Shown: positions 1 to 8,862, numbered from the stretch's first letter. The stretch: DNA of 64,000 nt from Sphingobacterium hungaricum (GCF_015210005.1 NZ_MU158698.1:1845352-1909351); one strand, 5' to 3'. Numbers and translations: made by a program. The notes: a model not told the origin generated them from the letters alone.

Positions 1-1
1 T

Positions 2-1585
2 GATGTTTTCTTCAATCATTCTGATAATGATTACAAAGCTGACGTTTCCGTCCCAAATCCTGAAACCAGAAATCCTGAAATCAAAAACCTTCCTTTGTTT
101 CACAATGCCTTCACGAATTACTATGGTGAATTTTATGCCGGTGTAATCAATCGTTCTTGGGCTGATGAACTTCGCTTAGGAGTTGCATTATTTCAGTTAA
201 GACGCGAGCAACAGCATCCAGCTTTGATGACCGATGCGTATGGAGCTATTGAATCGAAGCAACATACCATCGCACCGACGCTGCGCTACAAAAAATCATT
301 TTTGGATGGCCGATTGACGATTGACCAATTTGCTTCGTATAATGTCTTGAATACCCAGCGGATTGACACGTTGCGTGGTCGCTACGATTGGTATGGTAAT
401 TTTACGCCAAAGGCAGAGCCAGGTGAAAGTAGGTTGGCATCGTTGTCCGATATCCAAGAAGCTCAAACAACTGTCCGAACAAATCTTGCGTATCGATTTA
501 ACGAAAACCACCGCTTAGAATTCAATTATGTATTGACAAATGCGAATCGGAAAGGAGAGGATCCTTACGGTGCGAAATTAGCAGGAACGGATATCGATGT
601 ACTCTCCTTAGCATCCACTTATCAGAAACAGGTTTTTGGTTTATCATTGACTGATTACTTTCTCGACGGAAAACTTCAAAACGAATTGATCGGAAAATTC
701 TATGTGTATCAAGCGGAAGGAATCCACAATACTTACAATTCGTCCGACGTTTCGGAAGCTGATCGAAGAAAGCAATCTGGAAATTATTGGGGAATCGCTG
801 ATGCAATAAAATATCAGTTAAATCCATCGAGTTTGGTTCGAGCTTCGGTCGAATGGGCTTATCGTTTGCCTGAGCGCGATGAATTGTTTGGAAATAATGT
901 ATTTGTAGTCCCTAATTTTGAATTGACACCAGAGCAAAGCTTGAATGTTAATTTGGGTTATCGATATGACAAACCTAATTTTTCGGCTGAAGCAAATACA
1001 TTTTACAGAAACACCAAAGACATGATTTTGCTGGTTCCGATCCAGGCTCCAAATGCGCAATATCAAAACCTAGAAAATGTGAAAGGATATGGTTTTGAAT
1101 TGGATTTTTCATATCGGTTTTGGACGAACTACAAAGCCAATGCCAACGCAACGTGGCAAGATTTGCGCTTGTTTGGAATAACGAACGCACAGAATGCTTG
1201 GCAGAATGATGCTCGTCTTAGAAACACGCCTTATTTCTTCGCAAATGCAGGATTGCAAGCCGATTATTCGGATTTAATTTCGAAGAATGACCGCTTGCTC
1301 GTTTTTCTAAACTACAATTTCCTTCGTGAATTTTACTTAGAAACTATTCCAAAAGATTTGGAAGCAGGAGGTTTTCTAGGTTTATCGGGAAGCGCAAACA
1401 TTACCTCCGATTTGCTAATTCCAGATCAGCATTTGCTAAGCGTAGGTTCGACCTATCGCTTTCCTTCCAAAAAAATTACCATCGGCGCCGAGGTCAAAAA
1501 TCTAATGAACAAAGATTTATTCGATTATTATCGAATCCAGCGTGCCGGACGGAGTTTTCATTTAAAATTAAGTTACAGTATCTAA
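2..1585 (+). CDS. TonB-dependent outer-membrane receptor, C-terminal part (5' cut by window edge)
   Basis: The frame is open from base 2, so the signal peptide, plug domain and early barrel lie outside the window. What remains is about 527 residues of alternating aromatic and polar beta-strands typical of a 22-strand TonB-dependent barrel. It ends in the classic receptor tail: a VKNLMNKDLFDYYRIQRAGR segment followed by an aromatic-terminated last strand (FHLKLSYSI). Such receptors import iron chelates, heme or other bulky ligands across the outer membrane using TonB energy. The next gene, 19 nt downstream, is a DUF4374 lipoprotein. That pairing resembles the XusA-XusB xenosiderophore system of Bacteroides, so a siderophore substrate is the best inference. 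The substrate itself cannot be read from the sequence. Confidence 0.9.
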   Translation, partial: DVFFNHSDNDYKADVSVPNPETRNPEIKNLPLFHNAFTNYYGEFYAGVINRSWADELRLGVALFQLRREQQHPALMTDAYGAIESKQHTIAPTLRYKKSFLDGRLTIDQFASYNVLNTQRIDTLRGRYDWYGNFTPKAEPGESRLASLSDIQEAQTTVRTNLAYRFNENHRLEFNYVLTNANRKGEDPYGAKLAGTDIDVLSLASTYQKQVFGLSLTDYFLDGKLQNELIGKFYVYQAEGIHNTYNSSDVSEADRRKQSGNYWGIADAIKYQLNPSSLVRASVEWAYRLPERDELFGNNVFVVPNFELTPEQSLNVNLGYRYDKPNFSAEANTFYRNTKDMILLVPIQAPNAQYQNLENVKGYGFELDFSYRFWTNYKANANATWQDLRLFGITNAQNAWQNDARLRNTPYFFANAGLQADYSDLISKNDRLLVFLNYNFLREFYLETIPKDLEAGGFLGLSGSANITSDLLIPDQHLLSVGSTYRFPSKKITIGAEVKNLMNKDLFDYYRIQRAGRSFHLKLSYSI

Positions 1586-1604
1586 AATTTAAAAATAATA
1601 CCAT

Positions 1605-2855
1605 ATGAAGTCTATATTAAAATTTAGTTGTTTGGCATTATCTGCTGCAATGTTATTCGCTAGCTGTGATAATTCAGATAACCCAAACCCTGAAGTTCCA
1701 AAAGAAAGTAAATATGTGCTTATTACCATGAGCGATAATGTGCTGACAAAACCTGGTTTTGCTACCGCATTTGATGAATTGCCAACAGGAAATGTGGTTA
1801 ATAATGGGTCGAATAGTTTGCAGGGAATGGGATTTGGTGGTTGGAGACCGTATCAAAATCAATTGTTAAAAATGTTCAGCACACAAACAAATGCGTTGGG
1901 TATCCAAGAATTAGCGATTAGCAATGGTAAAGTTGTGGATGGCCGATTTATTGCCTCTTTGGATAATGCCACGAACGGTTCAGGTAATTTTACAATTGTT
2001 GATGCCACGAAAGGATATTACTGGGATGGTTCAGCACCATTGAAAATTCAGCTTTTCAACCCAACTACAATGGCACGTACTAGCGACATCGATTTGACCG
2101 CTGCGGTAAATGAGCGGGGTGTAGGTGTTGCGGAAATTTTATTCCGTTCTGTCGGACAAAAATTCTTGGCGGTTAAAGGCGGAAAATTATATGCGAACAT
2201 TACCTATGCGAAAACAGATGGGGCACAAAAGGGATTTTGGGACGATTATTTTCCAGATGTGTACATTGCTGTGATTGACATCGCAACAGGAAACTATGAA
2301 AAAACAATCAAAATAGAAGATACCGGTTCAATTGCCTACATCAATGACAACAACATGTATGATTTCGATACAAATGGCGATTTGTACATTGTTACTCAAG
2401 GTCGAAGCGCTTTAGGCGGAAAATCGAAGATTTCACGCATCAAAGCAAATGAAACGGTTATCGATAATACTTGGAGCTTAAACATGGATGATATATTTGC
2501 AGGTGGAAAATTTGTTTCTGTTTTTGCAAAAGATGGAAAAATCATCACGGTAATTCCAAATCAAGTTTTGACAGGCGGAGCTACTGGCAATATTAATTTT
2601 TCAGATGTATGGGATTTTTATAGCATCGACATTGCTTCGAAAAATCGAACTAAAATCTCAGGAATTCCTTCCGTAACCAATCCTGGCGCAGCGTTCTGTG
2701 CGATTGAAGTTGACGGAAAAACATTGTTGCGCGTAAATGTTGCGAATGGAACAATCAATGGCTATTATGAATTGAATGGTACTTCTGCAACTTCTTTATT
2801 CAATGTGACAGCTGGTGGCTCAGTTTCGGGATTGCATAAAGTGGAAATCAATTAG
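1605..2855 (+). CDS. DUF4374 surface lipoprotein, XusB-like siderophore-binding candidate
   Basis: 416 residues. The N-terminus is a lipoprotein signal with lipobox LFASC (Cys near residue 20), followed by an Asp/Asn/Pro-rich linker, as in exported Bacteroidota lipoproteins. The body has repeated short beta units with D-x-N-G-D and D-G-K turns (for example DFDTNGDLYIV and FAKDGKIITVI), consistent with the beta-propeller fold of DUF4374 proteins. The family includes XusB, which holds ferric siderophore at the cell surface for a partner TonB receptor. The gene sits 19 nt after the receptor and is followed by a strong terminator, so the two probably share a transcript. No PepSY-type reductase follows. 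Ligand binding is inferred from family and context. Confidence 0.8.
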   Translation: MKSILKFSCLALSAAMLFASCDNSDNPNPEVPKESKYVLITMSDNVLTKPGFATAFDELPTGNVVNNGSNSLQGMGFGGWRPYQNQLLKMFSTQTNALGIQELAISNGKVVDGRFIASLDNATNGSGNFTIVDATKGYYWDGSAPLKIQLFNPTTMARTSDIDLTAAVNERGVGVAEILFRSVGQKFLAVKGGKLYANITYAKTDGAQKGFWDDYFPDVYIAVIDIATGNYEKTIKIEDTGSIAYINDNNMYDFDTNGDLYIVTQGRSALGGKSKISRIKANETVIDNTWSLNMDDIFAGGKFVSVFAKDGKIITVIPNQVLTGGATGNINFSDVWDFYSIDIASKNRTKISGIPSVTNPGAAFCAIEVDGKTLLRVNVANGTINGYYELNGTSATSLFNVTAGGSVSGLHKVEIN

Positions 2856-2880
2856 TCGAATTCTTAAAAGCATAAATTTT

Positions 2881-2919
2881 AAAAGGCCTGTTTGATGAAC
2901 ATTCGAACAGGCCTTTTTT
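2881..2919 (+). terminator. Rho-independent terminator after the receptor/lipoprotein pair
   Basis: Perfect stem AAAAGGCCTGTT / AACAGGCCTTTT around a loop of about 12 nt, then a run of T, starting 26 nt after the lipoprotein stop. Confidence 0.9.
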
Positions 2920-2947
2920 GATGCTAGCAAATTCAGATTTCGTTAAC

Positions 2948-2981
2948 CAAAAAAAAGCAGGCTTTAGAAAAGCCTACTTTC
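2948..2981 (-). terminator. Terminator for the minus-strand secreted-protein gene
   Basis: Read on the minus strand: stem AGTAGGCTTT, short loop, AAAGCCTGCT, then TTTTTTT. One mismatched pair in the stem. It lies about 40 nt after the stop of the gene ending at 3019. Confidence 0.85.
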
Positions 2982-3018
2982 GTATTAAAACAAAACTGAT
3001 ATTATTAAACTATACGAT

Positions 3019-3780
3019 TTACTTTTTGTTTTTAGCAACGACGCCTGCGTCAATATTTACGGCGTTATCCGAACGTTCTTTTCCTCGGATATGCGTTACT
3101 GAAATTGGTCCTTTTATTTTCACATTAAAATCGCTTACGGCATCTGAATCAATATGTTTAGCTTTTGATGTCAATGTCAAATCAATAGCGCCTTGGTTAT
3201 AAATCAACCCTTTATCCCCAGGTTTATTGGACGAGGTAAATGCAGGAAGCTCTAATTTGTTTATTTTTAATACGATATCGGAAGCCGTTTCGCCAGTCAA
3301 ATTATTCCTTGTTTCGCGTGTCCCAAAATTATAAGCTAAATTACCTACATAAGCTTTGTCTAATTGAGGCTTGCCATTCACGATAGGCACTTCGATATGT
3401 AATTTCGCACCTTCTTTTACTGACTTTAATTTATAATCTTCTTCTTGGGAGGTTTGAACTTCATCGTATCCCGTATTTTTAGTCAAGATTTGAAAACGAT
3501 AGACTTCTACTGCATTTCCTTGTGGGTCAATGCTTTTGAATTTTAATTGTTCGATAGAATTGCTTTCGCCTTCTTTTTCAGAACCTTCTGCAGCAAACAA
3601 TACGCGTACAAATTTAGTGTCGATTGATTTTCCTTCAGCTGTAAAAGAGCCTACAGAATTAGCTTCTTGAAGGGTAGTTTTTGTAGGTTCATTTTCTTTC
3701 GAACGGTAGTCAAAGTTGCTGGCCACAGCACCAAAAGATAAAGAAAGTGCAAGTGCTACTAAAGCAGTGTTTTTAATCAT
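3019..3780 (-). CDS. Secreted protein of unknown function
   Basis: 253 residues starting with a cleavable signal peptide (MIKNTALVALALSLSFGAVAS; likely cleavage near residue 21). The mature part is rich in Lys, Glu, Thr and beta-strand-like segments, with no cysteine, no transmembrane segment and no domain I recognise. It probably acts in the periplasm or outside the cell. It is a single-gene unit: its own promoter (3814-3844) gives a short leader, and its own terminator follows. No neighbour hints at a role. The start is supported by the signal peptide immediately following it. Confidence 0.75.
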   Translation of the reverse strand: MIKNTALVALALSLSFGAVASNFDYRSKENEPTKTTLQEANSVGSFTAEGKSIDTKFVRVLFAAEGSEKEGESNSIEQLKFKSIDPQGNAVEVYRFQILTKNTGYDEVQTSQEEDYKLKSVKEGAKLHIEVPIVNGKPQLDKAYVGNLAYNFGTRETRNNLTGETASDIVLKINKLELPAFTSSNKPGDKGLIYNQGAIDLTLTSKAKHIDSDAVSDFNVKIKGPISVTHIRGKERSDNAVNIDAGVVAKNKK

Positions 3781-3813
3781 GATTTATTTTTTTTGATAAA
3801 TATTCTGTTTTCT

Positions 3814-3844
3814 CAAACTTACTATTTATAATCATTCTAAACAA
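3814..3844 (-). promoter_or_regulatory. Bacteroidota-type promoter of the secreted-protein gene
   Basis: On the minus strand, ATTG (-33 box) is followed after exactly 20 nt by TAAGTTTG, matching TAnnTTTG (-7 box). The predicted start of transcription is about 27 nt before the ATG at 3780. Confidence 0.65.
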
Positions 3845-4026
3845 TTTTTCGTGTCAGATGAATGTCTTAAAAAAGTGGGACTTAAAATTAAAATACCGGA
3901 ATAAATTCCATAAAATTTTTCTATTTTTAACTTAATTTAGAATAATATACTAAAAAGTAAATTTATCTATCTTGAATACCTTGAGATTACCGTAGAAAAG
4001 CATTTTATAACATTAATACCTGCGCT

Positions 4027-4875
4027 ATGAACACAATTGCGATTTTTTATACCGATGCCATTGGGGAAAATTTGGCAAGAATATTAATCAAGAATAAATA
4101 CCAAGTCGTTACAGATCCGAATCTGATCGCTGGTCAGTCTGCGAGTTCTTTTGAAGGATTTGGCGTATTGCCGATGGATATCAATCAGATTGCTAAAAAG
4201 GCTGATTTGGTCATTTCTATGGTCTCTTCGGATGTGATTTTTGATGTAGTAATGCAGTATCTAGAAGCCTCGTTGAAAACGAAAAGACCCGCGCAATTTG
4301 TCGATATGAGTTGTAGGTCTGTTGAACAAGCTCGAAAATTAATTGCGCTTTTTGAAAAATCAAATGTGTTTTTTACGAACGCAAGTCTATTGAGAAATGC
4401 GGAAAATCTGAGCGATGATGTCTGTATTTATTTTTGCGGTGAACACAGGCATGTTTTCAAAAAAACCATTCATGACGCGTTCAAATTTGTTTACTTAGGA
4501 ACAGAGCCTTTATTGGCGACCGCATTTGAGCTATGTTATTCAGGTTTTACGAAAAGTCTGATGGCCTCTTTGTTCGAGACCGCCTTCGTGTCAAACTACT
4601 ATGGAATTACGGAAAGGTTGTTTTCAGAATTTAAATCGACTATGCCCGGCGCATTTTCGGACTTGGAGAAATCAGCGATAAATTACCAACGCGATATGAA
4701 GGGTAAATGTCAAGAGTTGCAATATTATAACTCGATGTTAAGCTCTGAAAACATTGAACACAGCATTGCTTCTGCAACCGAACGCATATTTAATCGCATC
4801 GTTGACAATAGATTGTTTAGAAAAATTGAATCCGCCGATGCAACATTAGTCTCACTGATCAAAAGGCTGAAATAG
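4027..4875 (+). CDS. Divergent NAD(P)-binding, beta-hydroxyacid dehydrogenase-like protein
   Basis: 282 residues. The N-terminal half has the beta-alpha-beta layout of 6-phosphogluconate/3-hydroxyisobutyrate dehydrogenases: IAIFYTDAIGENLARIL stands where a glycine-rich loop is expected. Then comes a typical ADLVISMVSSDVIFDVV segment near residues 58-74 and a VDMSC segment like the VDxST motif near residues 98-102. The helical C-terminal half is compatible with the DUF1932-type C-terminal domain. The GxGxxG loop is degenerate (only one Gly remains), so cofactor binding may be weak or lost. The gene stands alone and converges on tam. Enzyme activity is not established; the fold assignment is moderate. 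Confidence 0.55.
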   Translation: MNTIAIFYTDAIGENLARILIKNKYQVVTDPNLIAGQSASSFEGFGVLPMDINQIAKKADLVISMVSSDVIFDVVMQYLEASLKTKRPAQFVDMSCRSVEQARKLIALFEKSNVFFTNASLLRNAENLSDDVCIYFCGEHRHVFKKTIHDAFKFVYLGTEPLLATAFELCYSGFTKSLMASLFETAFVSNYYGITERLFSEFKSTMPGAFSDLEKSAINYQRDMKGKCQELQYYNSMLSSENIEHSIASATERIFNRIVDNRLFRKIESADATLVSLIKRLK

Positions 4876-4905
4876 ATTTTTAGTAACAAATTGATGCAAC
4901 TAGGC

Positions 4906-5667
4906 TTAGTTAAATTTTGCGTGCAAAATAATACGTTTAAAAGCATAAATCGCTGGCATTTCAGGGAATTCTTGATCGATTGATTTTTTGAAATCAGCAG
5001 TAAATTTAAGGGCTGTTTCTACATTCAATTTCTCCAAGTAAGGAATTAGGGCTGAGCCCGAAATAAAATTGAACAATTCATCCTGTTGCTTCGCAATGAT
5101 TGGATACATTTTTTGATAGATCGTCATCGCTACAGCTTGATGTTCGAATAAAATTTTAGCATATGCATCCATAGACAAGACAGGAGAGACGCGATTATAA
5201 CCTTGCAAAGAAGATTGATAAGGCTCTTGATTGGCCAAATTAAAAAGCAATTGGTTTAGCAGGTTCTCGCTCTGCAAAGGCATCTGGATCGCAATTTGGC
5301 CATTTGGCTTTAGCCTCGAAATAATCTTTGGAATTAAAGCCTCATGATCATCAATCCATTGCAAAGAGGCATTCGCTACAATCACATCCCATTTCCTTTC
5401 TTCGTCTAGCACTGTTTCAATGCTTTTTTCTTCGAAAACAATTGTGTCTTTTTTAGGAGCTTTTGAGAGCATTTCTGCTGAATTGTCAACTCCAACTACC
5501 GTTGCTTCATCGAGCTGTTCGGCCAGGTGATTTGTTAATTCTCCGGTTCCACAGCCCAAATCGAGAACATGCATGTGCTGTCTTTTTTCTATATGACTGA
5601 TTAGGTCATAAAAAGGTTGATAACGTTCGTTTTTAAACTGATTGTACACATCTGGATTCCATGCCAT
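4906..5667 (-). CDS. tam: Trans-aconitate 2-methyltransferase-like SAM methyltransferase
   Basis: 253 residues, the usual length for Tam. The N-terminal MAWNPDVYNQFKNERYQPF is the Tam signature (W-N-P-x-x-Y-x-x-F-x-x-E-R-x-x-P). SAM motif I is LDLGCGTGE (residues 35-43), with an acidic strand end at VGVDNSAEML (58-67) and WDVIVANASLQWIDDH around 92-107. The known reaction is methylation of trans-aconitate, an inhibitor that leaks from the TCA cycle, using S-adenosylmethionine in the cytosol. The gene starts only 2 nt after the higA-like antitoxin gene, so the two share a transcript. A broader specificity is possible. Confidence 0.85.
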   Translation of the reverse strand: MAWNPDVYNQFKNERYQPFYDLISHIEKRQHMHVLDLGCGTGELTNHLAEQLDEATVVGVDNSAEMLSKAPKKDTIVFEEKSIETVLDEERKWDVIVANASLQWIDDHEALIPKIISRLKPNGQIAIQMPLQSENLLNQLLFNLANQEPYQSSLQGYNRVSPVLSMDAYAKILFEHQAVAMTIYQKMYPIIAKQQDELFNFISGSALIPYLEKLNVETALKFTADFKKSIDQEFPEMPAIYAFKRIILHAKFN

Positions 5668-5669
5668 AT

Positions 5670-5978
5670 CTAAAATTTAATAAAATCTCCAATTTTTAAT
5701 CTATTAATTTGCTTTAAATCAAAGGAATTCTTTATCAATTCGTTTTCGATTTCATAATCATTTTGGAGGCCGAGCCAAAACTTGGGCGAATTTCCAAAGA
5801 ATGCACTAAGTCTTACTGCTGTATCAGCAGAAATTCTTCTATTTCCATTGATGATTTCTGAAATTCGAGTCGGAGTAATTCCCAGTTCTTTTGAAATTTT
5901 TGCTTGAGATATGTTGAGGGGCTTAAGAAACTCTTCTTGCAATACTTCTCCTGGAGATATATTTCTTAGTTTTTTCAT
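5670..5978 (-). CDS. higA: HigA-family antitoxin, XRE helix-turn-helix (orphan)
   Basis: 102 residues. The start ISPGEVLQEEFLKPLNISQAKISKELGI is the hallmark of the HigA/VapI group, with a helix-turn-helix at about residues 22-50 (SQAKISKELGI ... RISEIINGNRRI) and the family's NSPKFWLGLQNDYE segment at 63-76. HigA proteins neutralise the mRNA-cleaving HigB toxin and repress their own operon. The usual upstream higB gene is missing: only a short tail-like remnant (5989-6036) lies 10 nt upstream. It is therefore an orphan antitoxin or stand-alone regulator, cotranscribed with tam. Confidence 0.85.
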   Translation of the reverse strand: MKKLRNISPGEVLQEEFLKPLNISQAKISKELGITPTRISEIINGNRRISADTAVRLSAFFGNSPKFWLGLQNDYEIENELIKNSFDLKQINRLKIGDFIKF

Positions 5979-5988
5979 GTCTTACTAT

Positions 5989-6036
5989 TTAATGATAATC
6001 TGTTATCTGTTCCTCAAGCGCATTTCCATTCTTCAT
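5989..6036 (-). pseudogene. higB: Remnant of a higB toxin gene (last 15 codons)
   Basis: On the minus strand this reads MKNGNALEEQITDYH and a stop. HigB toxins typically end in a (N)G(N/D)A-x-x-V/E-x-I-x-DYH tail and are encoded immediately upstream of higA, exactly where this lies. An in-frame TAA, which is also the stop codon of the preceding gene, falls just two codons before the ATG, so nothing else of the toxin survives. The match is short, so chance cannot be excluded. Confidence 0.45.
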
Positions 6037-6039
6037 TAT

Positions 6040-6762
6040 TTAATTATTTTTCAAATTTTCCCAGCCATTTTTTAAGTATGTATCAGATACGCTAAATTCG
6101 CCGGAACCAATATCAAAATCGCATTTTGAATAAGGAACTCGATAATCTCCCCAATTACAAATCTCCGGTTTTTCTGAACCATAAAGCGTCCAAGTGCCGA
6201 CAAAAGCATTATTGAAATATCCATCAGAAATCATATCGATTGCATTGTATGCTACTTGATTGTCTTTGTCAATCAAAAACAGGCTTTTTAAAGTTCCTTC
6301 AAAACTTCCCGCGTGCGGACTGCTTAGCGTTTCTTTAAAATAATAGTTTCCGGTTAGCAATCCTTGAAAAATAATGCCCTTATCTTTGTATTCATCATCC
6401 ACGCCCCAATTTTCGGAGACGATTTGCTGAATCGTATCTACAATAATTTCTCCCGAAAAATCACCAATATTACCTGCGACATTTGATTTTCCTGTCACGC
6501 TGTAATGATTTGGGAAAGTCGTATTTTTTATGATCGAGGTGAATTTAATTTGTATGCGCTGATAATCATCAGTAAGAATTCCGTAAACAGTTTCTTCTTC
6601 GCTCGCCAGCCAAACAGAAGAAAAATCATACTGCTCAAATCGGCTTAACTGATTTTCGATTGATATTTTATTTCCCAATAAAATGTCTGTTCTGCAGATT
6701 TCCTGTTGGGCAAAGCCTGAATTTGCAAAAGCGAAAAGAAAAATTAGTAGGAGATGTCTCAT
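6040..6762 (-). CDS. Secreted protein of unknown function
   Basis: 240 residues beginning with a signal peptide (MRHLLLIFLFAFANSGFAQQ; cleavage near residue 18). The mature part is beta-rich and ends with a Cys-containing region (PEICNWGDYRVPYSKCDFDIG) that, with Cys23 of the mature N-terminus, could form disulfides in the periplasm or outside the cell. I recognise no family. It follows the DUF6157 gene by 8 nt and runs into the higB remnant, so it belongs to the minus-strand operon DUF6157 - this gene - higA - tam. Confidence 0.65.
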   Translation of the reverse strand: MRHLLLIFLFAFANSGFAQQEICRTDILLGNKISIENQLSRFEQYDFSSVWLASEEETVYGILTDDYQRIQIKFTSIIKNTTFPNHYSVTGKSNVAGNIGDFSGEIIVDTIQQIVSENWGVDDEYKDKGIIFQGLLTGNYYFKETLSSPHAGSFEGTLKSLFLIDKDNQVAYNAIDMISDGYFNNAFVGTWTLYGSEKPEICNWGDYRVPYSKCDFDIGSGEFSVSDTYLKNGWENLKNN

Positions 6763-6770
6763 AAATCTGT

Positions 6771-7193
6771 CTATTTGGATGATTTCATTGCCTTAACTTT
6801 TGAAATTGAAACATCTGAAGCAAATTGCTGATAGCGCTCGGATTCTCTAGGATATAGTGCTATTTTTCCATTTTCATCGTAATGAATTCCCCAGCCATAA
6901 CGCTTAGCTAGGGCAGAAGTTCGAAGGCAAGGTTGCCCTTTAGAGAAAAATTTTTCTTTTTCCGAATCAAGATTTGCTTCCGCAATGTCGTTTTTACGAA
7001 CATGCTGTTGAAACAAGAGCTCATCTGATGTGAATTGATAAGGATGATTGATCAATTGATCAAACTGAAAATTTGCGATCGTTGGTTTATCCATCTTAAC
7101 GGGCGGTTTTTCTCCCTTCCCTGCAGGACAATCTTCCGAGACTTCAATCAATGTATTGAAATAATCTGTTGTATGCTTTTTCATCATTTTCAA
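6771..7193 (-). CDS. DUF6157 family protein
   Basis: 140 residues, probably cytosolic, with no signal peptide or membrane segment. It carries the features I associate with DUF6157: TTDYFNTLIEVSEDCPA at the N-terminus, an internal HPYQFTSDELLFQQHVRK segment, then KGQPCLRTSALAKRYGWGIHYDENGKIALYPRES near the C-terminus. The function of the family is unknown. Three closely spaced Met codons (residues 1, 3, 4) make the exact start uncertain; MKKHTTDYFNT is the form most like relatives. It is the first gene of the minus-strand group ending with tam. Confidence 0.75.
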   Translation of the reverse strand: MKMMKKHTTDYFNTLIEVSEDCPAGKGEKPPVKMDKPTIANFQFDQLINHPYQFTSDELLFQQHVRKNDIAEANLDSEKEKFFSKGQPCLRTSALAKRYGWGIHYDENGKIALYPRESERYQQFASDVSISKVKAMKSSK

Positions 7194-7248
7194 TTAAAAA
7201 ATTTATGCATACATTAAATTTACGAAAAAGAATTTACAGCTCTATCGT

Positions 7249-8862
7249 TTAAATTATTTTCGGAGCTCCTGCTAAGGTTTCTTCATTTGCCTCGCTCGCA
7301 TACTTCGAAAAGTTGGTGATGAATAACTTAGCTAATTCATTTGCCTTTCTATCATATAGATTTTTGTCGTTCCATAGCCATCTCGGATTTAATATTTCCG
7401 ATGGTACATTCGGAACTGTTATTGGCATTTTTACGCCAAAATTGGGGTGCGTAACATAATTTACATGATTTAGTTCATCAGATAGGGCACTGCTAATCAT
7501 TGCCCGTGTATATTTAAGGCTGATGCGATTACCGACACCATAAGGTCCGCCGATCCAACCTGTATTAATCAGCCAGACGTTGATCGATCTGTTATTTTGC
7601 AATTTTTCGCCTAATAATTCTGCATATTCAACAGGATGCAAAGGCAAAAACACTCGGCCGAAACAAGCTGAAAATGTTGTTTGCGGTTCTTTGATGCCCA
7701 TTTCTGTTCCAGCAATCTTGGCCGTATACCCGCTGACAAAATGATACATTGCCTGACCTTTCGTTAATTTTGAAATCGGAGGCAGAATTCCAAACGCATC
7801 GCAAGTCAGGAAGAAAATATTCTTGGGTTCGCCTCCAAAGGATGGATTTTTTGCATTTGGAATAAAATTAATTGGATAAGCCACACGCGTGTTTTCTGTG
7901 ATGCTACCATCTGCAAAATCTACGGTATTGCTGTCAGGATAAAATGTCGTGTTTTCCAGTAAAGCACCATGTTTTACCGCATTCCAAATCTCAGGTTCTT
8001 TCTCCTGTGAAAGATCGATGCATTTGGCATAACATCCGCCTTCAAAATTAAAAACCGAACAATTTGCCCAGCCATGCTCGTCATCGCCGATTAATGCTCG
8101 ATTTGGATCGGTACTTAATGTGGTTTTTCCAGTTCCGCTAAGTCCAAAAAATAAAGCCACATCCTTATCTTCTCCTTCGTTTGCAGAGCAATGCATAGAC
8201 AAGACTTTTTTATTGTGAGGAAGGATAAAATTCAAAACGGAAAAAATCCCCTTCTTCATTTCTCCTGTGTAAGCGCTTCCGCCAATCAAAATGATCTTTC
8301 GCGTAAAATCTACTGCCGTAAAGTTTTCATTCACTGTGCCATCGGTAAGCGGATTAGCTAGAAAACTTGGAGCCTGAAGGATTAACCATTCGGGTTCGAA
8401 CTGATCAAGTTCTTCAGCCGTAGGGCGTAGAAATAAATTATGGCAGAATAAATTAGCCCATGGCGTTTCGTTAACAACACGGATAGGCAAGCGGTAGTTT
8501 AGATCTGCACATGCATAGCTATCACGAACCCAAATTTCATTTTTATCCAGGTGCTTAATAATCTTGTTGTATAATAGATCAAACACAGCAGAAGACATCG
8601 CAATATTGACATCACCCCAATCAACGGTATCTTTTGTCAATTCATCATGCACCGTAAACTTATCTTTTGGCGAACGGCCCGTGAATTTTCCGGTATGTAC
8701 ACAAAGCGCGCCCGTGTCATTTAAAATTCCTTGTTCTAAATCCAGTGATTTTTGGACTAATTCATCCGCTGAAAGATTCCAGTTTGCTTTAGCATTCCTT
8801 AATCCCAAGTTAGCTAAATCTGCTTGTTGCTTGTTAAGCTTTATTTCTTGCATTTGGTTCAC
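7249..8862 (-). CDS. pckA: Phosphoenolpyruvate carboxykinase (ATP)
   Basis: 537 residues, full length for the bacterial ATP-dependent enzyme. It interconverts oxaloacetate plus ATP with phosphoenolpyruvate, CO2 and ADP in the cytosol, the entry step of gluconeogenesis. Seen: the oxaloacetate-binding RSPKDKF (63-69), the PEPCK-specific P-loop GLSGTGKTTLS (240-250), and the metal-binding kinase-2 motif GDDEHGW (259-265). It stands alone on the minus strand. The upstream 70-80 nt hold a TACATTTG box (plus-strand 8942-8949) that could be its -7 element. Upstream of that begins the accessory island. Confidence 0.97.
   Translation of the reverse strand: MNQMQEIKLNKQQADLANLGLRNAKANWNLSADELVQKSLDLEQGILNDTGALCVHTGKFTGRSPKDKFTVHDELTKDTVDWGDVNIAMSSAVFDLLYNKIIKHLDKNEIWVRDSYACADLNYRLPIRVVNETPWANLFCHNLFLRPTAEELDQFEPEWLILQAPSFLANPLTDGTVNENFTAVDFTRKIILIGGSAYTGEMKKGIFSVLNFILPHNKKVLSMHCSANEGEDKDVALFFGLSGTGKTTLSTDPNRALIGDDEHGWANCSVFNFEGGCYAKCIDLSQEKEPEIWNAVKHGALLENTTFYPDSNTVDFADGSITENTRVAYPINFIPNAKNPSFGGEPKNIFFLTCDAFGILPPISKLTKGQAMYHFVSGYTAKIAGTEMGIKEPQTTFSACFGRVFLPLHPVEYAELLGEKLQNNRSINVWLINTGWIGGPYGVGNRISLKYTRAMISSALSDELNHVNYVTHPNFGVKMPITVPNVPSEILNPRWLWNDKNLYDRKANELAKLFITNFSKYASEANEETLAGAPKII

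Noticed and set aside
2918..3202. 94-codon plus-strand frame
   Set aside because: It covers a terminator and is antisense to the secreted-protein gene.
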